IMG/VR virus record: IMGVR_UViG_3300015372_000034
Span: 1-20,088 of that record
Origin: a virus
Direction: 5' to 3' (one strand)
Length of the DNA stretch: 20,088 nucleotides
Below, piece after piece: positions 13,711 to 20,088 of this stretch. The notes under the pieces were generated by a model. It saw only the letters and a list, made by a program, of their open reading frames with translations, made no database searches and was not told where the DNA came from. Each line of letters opens with the position of its first letter. The first letter of the stretch is position 1. The translations under genes and the position numbers were made by a program.

Positions 13711-14864
13711 CGGCCACCTTCGCAGTCCCGCTCAACACCAACTACAACCAGCTGCTGGATCCCAACCGGCCTCGGTGTCTCTGCGCTGAGTACCAGGCCA
13801 TCGTGGTGGACCGACACACGTTGCAGCCCATCGTGCGGCTGCCAGTCTACGCGACGTCTGGGACGTGGTCTCGGGAGCTCAATCAAACGAGCGAGGCCAC
13901 GGCGACGGTCGACCTGTCGTCCCCGCTCTCCGGCAACTGCTGCCGAAAGCTGACGCAGGTCAGCGAGTGGGGCCACGAGCTGATCATCACGCGAGCAGGG
14001 GACCAGCACGCCTGCTGGATCGGGCCGATCGTCAGTGCGCAAGAGCAGAATCAGGGCACCCAGTTCGCCATCCGCGCACTCGACCGGACGTCGTGGTTCA
14101 CTCGCATCCCGGTGCCGGTCGACGTGGTCTACGGGGACGCCAACCCGATCGACGCCAGCCAGCTGTTCAAGGTGCTGTACGACCTGGCGAAGACGCAGTT
14201 CGACCCGCAGCTGACACTGATCGTGACGAACACCGGGATCAACGTCACGCAGACGATCGTCGGGACTGATCAGCTACTACTGACTGACGCCATCACCAGT
14301 TCAGCCACGGCAGCGGCGGACTGGGTGACGGTGGGCTCGACGCTGCTGATCGGCGGAAAGCTTGTGCCGGCGCCGTACATCAAGCTGCGGTCCTCCATGT
14401 GGGTCGATCCCGGACCGAGTGTGACTGAGGACGGCCGTGCGTTGGCTACCCATGTCACGGTCTTCGGCGACAAGGTGCAGGCGACCTACCCGTCCGGGCC
14501 GCCGTTCACCCCGCACCCGTTCTACGGGCTGCACCTGCACAAGGCGACCGACAACCGGTTCACGGACGTGGCGTCGTGCCTCGCCGCGGCGAAGTCACTG
14601 TACGAGCTCAACAGCCAGCCGGCCGTGTTCATCACGACAAGCGACACTTCACTCGGGCCGAAGTCGACGGTGCTGCCGCCTCAGCTGATCCCGGGGCAGA
14701 CGGCGCTGATCGCCATCGAGCAGGGCTGCCGCTCCAACGCCCAGACCGTGCAGGCTCGGCTGAGTCGGATGGAAGTGGAGTGGACGGACGGCGTTGAGAC
14801 GTCGGTCAAGCCGGACTTCCAGCCACCGGGCTCCATTGACGTCGTGGTGGGTGGCTACCAGTGA
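13707..14864 (+). CDS. Minor tail protein, baseplate hub-like
   Basis: This 385-residue protein starts at a GTG that overlaps the previous stop (GTGA). A longer reading from 13608 is unlikely because its extra residues are low-complexity and overlap the distal tail gene. The pattern of an N-terminal beta domain with S-G-T-W-S-R-E-L (48-55), E-L-I-I-T-R-A-G-D with W-I-G-P-I-V (about 90-107), then I-R-A-L-D-R-T-S-W-F (119-128) matches the tail hub or Gp37-like minor tail proteins that follow the distal tail gene in many Gram-positive phages. Such proteins form the central tip through which the tape measure and DNA exit. There are few cysteines beyond the N-terminal half. No peptidase motif was found. 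It overlaps the fibre gene by 4 bases. Confidence 0.75.
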   Translation: MTATFAVPLNTNYNQLLDPNRPRCLCAEYQAIVVDRHTLQPIVRLPVYATSGTWSRELNQTSEATATVDLSSPLSGNCCRKLTQVSEWGHELIITRAGDQHACWIGPIVSAQEQNQGTQFAIRALDRTSWFTRIPVPVDVVYGDANPIDASQLFKVLYDLAKTQFDPQLTLIVTNTGINVTQTIVGTDQLLLTDAITSSATAAADWVTVGSTLLIGGKLVPAPYIKLRSSMWVDPGPSVTEDGRALATHVTVFGDKVQATYPSGPPFTPHPFYGLHLHKATDNRFTDVASCLAAAKSLYELNSQPAVFITTSDTSLGPKSTVLPPQLIPGQTALIAIEQGCRSNAQTVQARLSRMEVEWTDGVETSVKPDFQPPGSIDVVVGGYQ

Positions 14865-17665
14865 GTGCGCGCGGACAGGGTGAGCTCACACCCAGTTCGG
14901 TGCCGAGTGTCACGCTGCTGCGCTGGCTGGAGGCGCTGCGCAAGGACGTCGACGAGCTACAGGAGTCGAAGGCCCGAGATGGGCTGCCGTACCCGCTGCG
15001 GTGGAAATCGACCAAGCTGACGAATGCTCCGAGCTTCCACATCCAGCTGTGGAACCCCATCACCGGTGAGCTGTGCGACGTGTGCGGCGGCAGCGGCACG
15101 ACGATCTGCGACTGCGAGGACGGCGCGCCCGGCCCTCCAGGTCCTCCCGGTCCTCCCGGGTCTGCCGGTCCGGGTGTTCCGACTGGAGGAGCTTCGGGCG
15201 AGTCGCTGATCAAGGTCAGTGGCGCCGACTTCGACACGGCCTGGGGGACTCCGGATCCGCCCGACCTATCGATCGACCAGCTGACAGACGTCAACACGTC
15301 TGGCGCCGGCAACAACGACATGCTGCTCTACGACAGCGGCTCCAGCTCCTGGTTCCCGGGCGGTATCTTCCTGGACGACCTCCTCAACGTCACCGCATCG
15401 TCACCGGCTGACGGTGATGCGCTGGTCTGGGACAACGGCGCCTCAGCGTGGGTGCCGGGCGCTGGCGTCGGGTCCCCGGGCCCTGCCGGTCCCCCAGGTG
15501 GCAGCCTCTCGTACCTGTTCGACACCGGCACGTCGGTAGCCGACCCTGGCGATGGACACATCCGCTTCAACGATGCGGCTGGGCTCGCTACCAAGCTCGT
15601 GATTGACGCCGTCGACGCCAACCTTGTTGACCAGGACCTGGTCATCCCGACATGGGCAGAGTCCAACTCGACCGTGCGCGGCACGCTTCTCGTCTCCGCC
15701 GCCGCGGCGCCGGAGAGTCGGTGGGCCATGTTCCAGATCACGGGCTACACCTTCCACATCGGATGGTTCGAGTTCAACGTGACCCCCGTGCAGGATGTTG
15801 GCACGGCCCCGGCGGACGAAGAGGCTGTCACCATCGTCTTCTCCCGCACGGGCGACAAGGGCACCACGGGATCGACTGGTGCGACAGGCGCTACGGGCCA
15901 ATGGGGTGGGGCCGTCACGATCCCCTACCACTTCTCCACAACCACCACGAACTCCGACCCGGGCTCGGGGAACTTGCGTCTCGATCAGGCAGTCCAGGAC
16001 ACTGCTTCCACCATCCGAGTTGACGTGCTTGACGTGAACGCCTCGTCATGGGAGACACTCCTCGACACGATGGATCTGCCTAGCCATTCGCCGAAGGGCT
16101 ACATCAGGCTGGTTCGCGCTACCGCACCGACGGAGTGGTTCCTGTACGAGCTGATGGCGGTTGACTCCTCTTCGGGCTATCGCAACATCACGGTCGTCCT
16201 CTCAGAGATCGGGACTCAGGCCGGCAGTTCCCCGTTCGTGAACGGCGAGCTGCTCTATCTGCTCTACGACCGCAACGGTGACGACGGAGTGGACGGGACG
16301 GATTTCACGGCGGCAGCCGGGCCGATGGGCTATGCCTACCGCACCTCTAACCAGACGATCACTACCGCAACGGAAACACGTGTCGACTTCGACACGTCTA
16401 CCGCCGAGAACGGCATGACTTTCAACGCGACCAACGACTGGTTCGTCGTCCCCTCCACTGGCTGGTACACGCTCCAGGCCGTTCTCCGCTGGGCCTCGGC
16501 GGCAGGAAACGCCAACGTCATCACGCGCATCGGCGTTACCAATGCCGCTGGCTCGGTGACGACCATCGTAGCGTCGGAGGCGATCGCCGTCGGTGCCTCC
16601 ATTACCGTCGAGCAGTCTCCCGGCATCACTATGAAGTTGACCGCCGGCGACAAGGTCTTCTTGCAGGCTTACCACGACACTGGCTCCAATCGGAACCTGG
16701 ATTACGTTTCCTCTGGCTTCAGGTTTATCTCGCTCTCGGTGGCCTCCGTCGAAGGCGCCCAGGGCCCCCAGGGCCCTGCGGGTAGCGGCGCCTCAGCGCT
16801 CGATGATCTAACCGACGTCGACACGACTGGCGCAGTCTCGGGCGACCATCTCGCTTTCGATGGCTCCGACTGGGTTCCGTCGACGCCATCCGTCTTGATC
16901 CTCGATGCGGGCTCCTCAATGCCGAACCCCGGCAACGAGGGCGTCACGATGCGTTTCAAGCACGTCGTGTTCGAGGACACTGGGGACTACTGGTGGCCTC
17001 TAGGGGGCCGCATGGAGCAAATCCAATACGAGTTCACTCACTTCTTCAACAACAACGCTCAGAAACTAGAACTGCAGTCGAGTGCCAGTGGTACAGGCGC
17101 TGCAGCGAACGCGGGCGTAGCAGCTGCTGGTGTACAGGGTCTCGTCTCTCTCGACACTGGCACGACGAGTACAGGCCGGGCGTCTTACGCAGCCGGACAG
17201 GCGAGCGCTCTGCGCGGCACGGCAGACAAGATCATGCAGTTCCATACGAGGGTGCGGTTCCCGACGCTGTCTACCTCAGGAGAGCGGTACATCTTTGCGG
17301 CTGGGTATATCTCCTCGCTCACCGCTACCTCTCCTGACGGCTTCTACTTCCGTTACGATGAGAGCGTCTCGGCCAACTGGTATGCCGTGGTGACCAACAA
17401 CAGCTCCGGCATCACTGGAGTAACCACCGGAGTCGCGGTCGGTACCAATACCTTCCAGAAGCTCCGCATCGAGGTCGACGAGACCGCCACCTCCGCGAAG
17501 TTCTACATCGACAACGTCCTCACCAACACGATCACCACCAACTTCCCCGGCACAACCAGGGACTTTGGACCCGGTGTCAACATGCGGAAGACGAACGGTA
17601 CGACAGCGCGGACTGCTGAGGTGGACTATCTCGGTTACTGGTCCTTGATGACGACCACGATCTAG
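14861..17665 (+). CDS. Modular collagen-like tail fibre, probable receptor-binding protein
   Basis: This 934-residue protein probably forms a trimeric fibre at the tail tip. Residues 1-40 include a short coiled coil that may anchor it. A C-x2-C-G-G-S-G...C-x-C motif (72-85) resembles a DnaJ-type zinc site. Five collagen-like Gly-X-Y runs lie near 88-105, 204-213, 331-346, 473-479 and 632-641. Three L-T-D-V-type repeats ending in S-x-W-x-P lie at 138-167, 171-200 and 647-674. Two copies of a beta-rich domain occupy 218-346 and 356-480. Residues 485-632 look like a C1q/TNF-type jelly roll (F-x-V-P-x-x-G-W-Y-T-L-Q-A core). Residues 680-934 look like a concanavalin- or laminin-G-like lectin domain (F-Q-K-L-R-I-E-V-D then F-Y-I-D-N-V). 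The GTG start overlaps the previous stop. The module assignments are by pattern; the collagen repeats are certain. Confidence 0.85.
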   Translation: MSARGQGELTPSSVPSVTLLRWLEALRKDVDELQESKARDGLPYPLRWKSTKLTNAPSFHIQLWNPITGELCDVCGGSGTTICDCEDGAPGPPGPPGPPGSAGPGVPTGGASGESLIKVSGADFDTAWGTPDPPDLSIDQLTDVNTSGAGNNDMLLYDSGSSSWFPGGIFLDDLLNVTASSPADGDALVWDNGASAWVPGAGVGSPGPAGPPGGSLSYLFDTGTSVADPGDGHIRFNDAAGLATKLVIDAVDANLVDQDLVIPTWAESNSTVRGTLLVSAAAAPESRWAMFQITGYTFHIGWFEFNVTPVQDVGTAPADEEAVTIVFSRTGDKGTTGSTGATGATGQWGGAVTIPYHFSTTTTNSDPGSGNLRLDQAVQDTASTIRVDVLDVNASSWETLLDTMDLPSHSPKGYIRLVRATAPTEWFLYELMAVDSSSGYRNITVVLSEIGTQAGSSPFVNGELLYLLYDRNGDDGVDGTDFTAAAGPMGYAYRTSNQTITTATETRVDFDTSTAENGMTFNATNDWFVVPSTGWYTLQAVLRWASAAGNANVITRIGVTNAAGSVTTIVASEAIAVGASITVEQSPGITMKLTAGDKVFLQAYHDTGSNRNLDYVSSGFRFISLSVASVEGAQGPQGPAGSGASALDDLTDVDTTGAVSGDHLAFDGSDWVPSTPSVLILDAGSSMPNPGNEGVTMRFKHVVFEDTGDYWWPLGGRMEQIQYEFTHFFNNNAQKLELQSSASGTGAAANAGVAAAGVQGLVSLDTGTTSTGRASYAAGQASALRGTADKIMQFHTRVRFPTLSTSGERYIFAAGYISSLTATSPDGFYFRYDESVSANWYAVVTNNSSGITGVTTGVAVGTNTFQKLRIEVDETATSAKFYIDNVLTNTITTNFPGTTRDFGPGVNMRKTNGTTARTAEVDYLGYWSLMTTTI
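15122..15175 (+). repeat. Longest collagen-like Gly-X-Y run in the fibre
   Basis: Six consecutive triplets encode G-A-P, three G-P-P, G-S-A and G-P-G (residues 88-105). In viral fibres such runs form triple-helical shafts, so this supports a trimeric fibre. Confidence 0.9.
15512..16300 (+). repeat. Duplicated beta-rich domain in the fibre
   Basis: Residues 218-346 and 356-480 share a common order: Y/F start with D-T or S-T, D-P-G-x-G, a strand with alternating hydrophobics and a V-x-D-x-N segment, G-Y or G-T-L strand, a W-x-x-F/Y strand, a long V-T-I-V or L-Y-L-L strand, and an R-x-G-D-x-G ending that runs into collagen triplets. The two copies are divergent, so the duplication is old or was acquired as a repeated module. 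Confidence 0.65.
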
Positions 17666-17682
17666 TGCCGGACCTCGTGCTG

Positions 17683-17691
17683 TGCTAGCAT
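17683..17691 (+). promoter_or_regulatory. Extended -10 element for the 84-residue gene
   Basis: TGCTAGCAT is a TGn-TANNNT element whose hexamer (17686-17691) ends 8 bases before the ATG at 17700. It lies in a 34-base gap with no Shine-Dalgarno. It matches the form and spacing of the element before the protease gene. Confidence 0.55.
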
Positions 17692-17699
17692 GAGCGGTC

Positions 17700-17954
17700 A
17701 TGGGTCGAGGCCGGTGCAACTGCGGGAGTGGTTCTGGCGACATCAACTTCTCGAACGCCGGCAACGTCGATCTGAGTGGCGACGGCTCCGTGCCGAACCC
17801 GTACGTGTTCGACTTGGATCCGGTGCAGCTCATCGCGGACCTCGGGGCCGTGCTCCAAGGCAGTCAATGCGGTAGCACGCGGGTGATCGGCGTCTCGGGT
17901 GGCACCCTGAGGCTGATCGACCTGCCGCCGAACCGCTGCAAGCGCTTTGTGTAA
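17700..17954 (+). CDS. Small tail-tip-associated protein
   Basis: This 84-residue protein has no family I can name. It begins M-G-R-G-R-C-N-C-G-S-G-S-G, followed by G-S-V-P-N-P-Y-V-F-D-L (29-39), a turn-strand pattern that is also seen in small segments of phage tail-fibre proteins (G-S-x-x-N-P-Y-V). A short helix (42-53) and a Cys-containing strand region follow. Four cysteines are present (6, 8, 57 and 80). It lies between the fibre and another glycine-linker tail protein, so a tail-tip role is likely. The ATG at 17700 is chosen because of the -10 element 8 bases upstream. The stop codon overlaps the ribosome binding site of the next gene. Confidence 0.65.
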   Translation: MGRGRCNCGSGSGDINFSNAGNVDLSGDGSVPNPYVFDLDPVQLIADLGAVLQGSQCGSTRVIGVSGGTLRLIDLPPNRCKRFV

Positions 17955-17958
17955 GGAG
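17953..17958 (+). promoter_or_regulatory. Shine-Dalgarno for the glycine-linker protein gene
   Basis: AAGGAG overlaps the previous stop codon (TAA, 17952-17954) and lies 5 bases before the ATG at 17964. Confidence 0.85.
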
Positions 17959-17963
17959 CCCTG

Positions 17964-18605
17964 ATGGCTGTCTCGATGTGCACGCCGGGTGCCACGATCA
18001 ACGACCTGCCGACGTTCGTCGGCTGGGCCGTCATCGACGTCGATTGCTCGAACACCTACACCGGGCAGTACTTCAACAAGAACTGGGTGGCCCAGGGCAC
18101 CAGTGCGCCGTTGAACTGGACGCCGTGTGAGGCGTGCTCAGGTGGCGGCGGCGGAGGCGGTGGAGGAGGCGGCAGCACTGTCGTGCCCATCTCCATGGTG
18201 TGGCAGCTGGGGAACTTCGAGGACGCTGGCGCCGGTGCCACCACCTGGCCAGACGGCGGTCTCACCACCTCGATCGCTGGTGAACGTTGGACTGAAGCGC
18301 CCATCGCCGGCAGCTTCACCACCTGGACCTGTGTCGGGATCAAGGTCACCGTCCACAACGTGGCAGCTGCGACGTCTGGCAACATCCAAGTCTCACTGAA
18401 GGACGACACCGGCAACGTGTTCGCCACGGTCACCATCGCTTCGGGTACGTCGCCTGACTCGCCCGGCACTGCCAAGTTCATCCAGCGGGCGGCGTCTTCC
18501 TCGTCTGCCGCTGTGGCAGGGACACGCCTCCAGTGGTCCATTGATGACGCCCCAGACGGGAACGACTACTGGGTGGAGGCCTTCGCGCTCGGGATCCTCA
18601 CCTGA
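17964..18605 (+). CDS. Two-domain tail protein with polyglycine linker
   Basis: This 213-residue protein is probably a minor tail or fibre-associated protein. Residues 1-58 form a small domain with C-x2-C (55-58). Eleven consecutive glycines follow (60-70). Residues 75-213 look like a beta-sandwich of jelly-roll or carbohydrate-binding type, with alternating hydrophobic strands such as V-G-I-K-V-T-V-H and N-I-Q-V-S-L-K, and end W-V-E-A-F-A-L-G-I-L. The architecture (anchor, flexible linker, binding domain) suits a virion surface adhesin. No enzymatic motif is seen. The start has a strong AAGGAG. It overlaps the following gene by one base (TGATG). The function is inferred from position and shape only. 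Confidence 0.7.
   Translation: MAVSMCTPGATINDLPTFVGWAVIDVDCSNTYTGQYFNKNWVAQGTSAPLNWTPCEACSGGGGGGGGGGGSTVVPISMVWQLGNFEDAGAGATTWPDGGLTTSIAGERWTEAPIAGSFTTWTCVGIKVTVHNVAAATSGNIQVSLKDDTGNVFATVTIASGTSPDSPGTAKFIQRAASSSSAAVAGTRLQWSIDDAPDGNDYWVEAFALGILT
18141..18173 (+). repeat. Polyglycine tract (11 Gly codons)
   Basis: Eleven glycine codons, using GGT, GGC and GGA in mixed order, separate the two domains. The mixed codons argue for selection on the protein linker rather than simple nucleotide slippage. Confidence 0.9.
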
Positions 18606-20088
18606 TGGTAGCGCACTGCGCGCCTGCACGCTACGGTCGGCCGACCCGGACCAGTGGGACGGGCCACGGCTTCACCATTGCCAAGTCGGTGTGGCTGCCG
18701 TCTGCCATCGAAGCGACCGGTCGGACCATGTGCGCGACCTGGGACACGGTGGGTGGAACCTGGGTGATCGGAGTCGACGTGGCGACTCCCTCTGTCTGGG
18801 ACCGGCAGAACAAGACCTTCACCAACTACGGCGCCGGCGGCGCCTGGAACGGCACGACGCTCGACACAGCGTACAAGAAGTCGCCGTTCGTCTTCGTCCA
18901 ATCTGGTGTCCAGGGCGTGTGGCTGTCAGGCTCGAACGGCTCCGGTGGGATCATGACTCGGATCCCCGGCACGGACCCGGCCTGGACCAACGTCGACACC
19001 ACGCGTTACGGCCAGGTGGACGAGGGCGGCTCCGCAGACCCACGCACAGCGGGGTCGCGGTTGGGATTGGCGACCGGGACCCAGTTCTTCCTGGCCGTCT
19101 CCAAGGCTGGTGGTCGAGGAATCACCAAGCGGGACACAGTGGCCGGGAGCTTCTCGGACTGGGCGGTGGCCACCGATCGGAACTACACGGCGTTGGTCAA
19201 GTCGCCTCAGTGGGCCTGTATCTACGGGACGGCCGACCACCGAGGTGCGGCGGCCACCGACGGCCTGTTCCTGCTGACGGGCCTCGCCTCCGCTTCCGCC
19301 ACTGTGACGAGGGCAGACAACGTCGGAACCGGTGCCCCCACCTTGGTGGACGTGCGAGACGTCGGCGTCGCTGTGGTATCGGGAGTCGAGTACGTCTACG
19401 TGGTAGTCGGCAACGCCACGGGTGTCGACTCGGAGGCCGGAGTCTGGGAGTGTGCCGTGTCGCACGACCCGTCTGACGGCGGGTTCGTCGCTGCCACCCA
19501 CCTCACCTGGCGGAAGGTCTTCTCGGTCGAGACGTCCACCGATCGACCGCAGTCGATCTGCATCCACCAGGCGGCAGCTAACTCCGCGCCGCGGGCGTAC
19601 CTCGGGCTGTTCGTCAACGGGACGACGGCCACCGGCACGTACACCCAGTCCTCAGGCGCCGTGGAGAACTACAAGAAGAGCCACTACCGCTGCCTCGACC
19701 TGCGCGCGGGTTCGCCGACGTGGGCCGACGTGTCCAGCGCAGCCAACGTCAACATCAACACATACGGCATCGACTTCAAGCTCCATCCGCACGTCATCTC
19801 GCTAACTGGGGAGCCGTCGCTGGAGAAGGGCCGGCTCGGCGGTGGCAACCACGCCTGCCAGTCGATCACCATCAATCCGACTGGGACCGAGATCGTGTCG
19901 GTCGGCAAGTCCACGCCGTGGATCGTCACCGACCCGTGGGGCACCACACCGGTGTGGCGGCCGTTCAGCTTCGGCCTCGGCGCGTTGGCTGGCGGTTACA
20001 AGGCGAAGCTCATCACCGAGCACTCGCAGGGCTGGGTCGCAGCGACAGACGATGACCGCGCGGCCTATCTCATGGAGCACGGCACGCC
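18605..20088 (+). CDS. Probable beta-propeller tail protein, 3' end outside the window
   Basis: The frame is open from the ATG at 18605 to the window edge: 494 complete codons with no stop. The start overlaps the previous stop by one base (TGATG). The protein has spaced repeats in which a Trp-containing turn is followed by strands, for example S-D-W-A-V, L-T-W-R-K-V-F-S-V, P-T-W-A-D-V-S-S and P-V-W-R-P-F-S-F, with alternating strands such as Y-V-Y-V-V-V-G. This spacing resembles sialidase- or BNR-type beta-propellers. No canonical Asp-box is clear, so enzyme activity cannot be claimed. Position after the fibre cluster suggests a tail-tip surface or receptor-binding role. Codon use and high GC match the rest of the module. 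Confidence 0.75.
   Translation, partial: MVAHCAPARYGRPTRTSGTGHGFTIAKSVWLPSAIEATGRTMCATWDTVGGTWVIGVDVATPSVWDRQNKTFTNYGAGGAWNGTTLDTAYKKSPFVFVQSGVQGVWLSGSNGSGGIMTRIPGTDPAWTNVDTTRYGQVDEGGSADPRTAGSRLGLATGTQFFLAVSKAGGRGITKRDTVAGSFSDWAVATDRNYTALVKSPQWACIYGTADHRGAAATDGLFLLTGLASASATVTRADNVGTGAPTLVDVRDVGVAVVSGVEYVYVVVGNATGVDSEAGVWECAVSHDPSDGGFVAATHLTWRKVFSVETSTDRPQSICIHQAAANSAPRAYLGLFVNGTTATGTYTQSSGAVENYKKSHYRCLDLRAGSPTWADVSSAANVNINTYGIDFKLHPHVISLTGEPSLEKGRLGGGNHACQSITINPTGTEIVSVGKSTPWIVTDPWGTTPVWRPFSFGLGALAGGYKAKLITEHSQGWVAATDDDRAAYLMEHGT

Noticed and set aside
18541-19476. 311-codon + strand open frame
   Set aside because: It is Arg/Gly/His-rich and overlaps the propeller-like gene in another frame, which is open from 18605 to the window edge and has strand-like hydrophobic patterns.
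1-20088. tRNA genes, CRISPR arrays, insertion sequences or attachment sites
   Set aside because: No cloverleaf-like segment, regularly spaced repeats, transposase-like frame or flanking direct repeats were seen; coding sequence fills almost all of the window.

Overview
This window is the virion structure and assembly module of a tailed, siphovirus-like bacteriophage (Caudoviricetes). Every supported gene lies on the + strand, the genes are packed with overlaps or gaps of at most 76 bases, and the base composition is GC-rich. The protein families (portal, capsid protease, adaptor, Cys-rich minor tail proteins) resemble those of phages and prophages of high-GC Actinobacteria, so an actinobacterial host is the best guess. 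No RNA gene, IS element, integrase or CRISPR array is visible, and no gene-free stretch exceeds 300 bases.

Layout, left to right. Head: portal protein (left end cut by the window edge), capsid maturation protease with a C-terminal basic helical domain, major capsid protein with an N-terminal scaffold-like region, and a second virion protein that looks like a divergent HK97-fold paralogue. Neck and tail tube: a small Lys/Ala-rich histone-H1-like protein, the major tail protein, the head-to-tail adaptor, an HK97 gp10-like neck protein and a tail-terminator-like protein. Tail assembly: a chaperone gene pair joined by a -1 frameshift at a CCCTTTA heptamer, then a 1188-aa tape measure protein. Tail tip: a distal-tail-like protein, a hub-like protein, a 934-aa modular collagen-like fibre, two small or medium tail-tip proteins, and a probable beta-propeller protein that runs off the right edge.

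The genes form one assembly line: portal, protease and capsid proteins build the head; adaptor, gp10-like and terminator proteins close and join it to the tail; the chaperones load the tape measure so that the tube polymerises to a set length; and the tip proteins recognise the host.

Two expression signals stand out. Six genes that follow a short gap and lack a Shine-Dalgarno have a TANNNT (-10-like) hexamer ending 6 to 8 bases before the start codon, which suggests repeated leaderless transcripts. The probable high-copy genes (major capsid, capsid paralogue, major tail) instead carry AAGGAG-type ribosome binding sites. A perfect 11-bp hairpin with an extended -10 reaching into its loop sits just before the major capsid gene. 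Other points of interest are an EF-hand-like calcium loop in the capsid scaffold region and a duplicated domain in the tail fibre.
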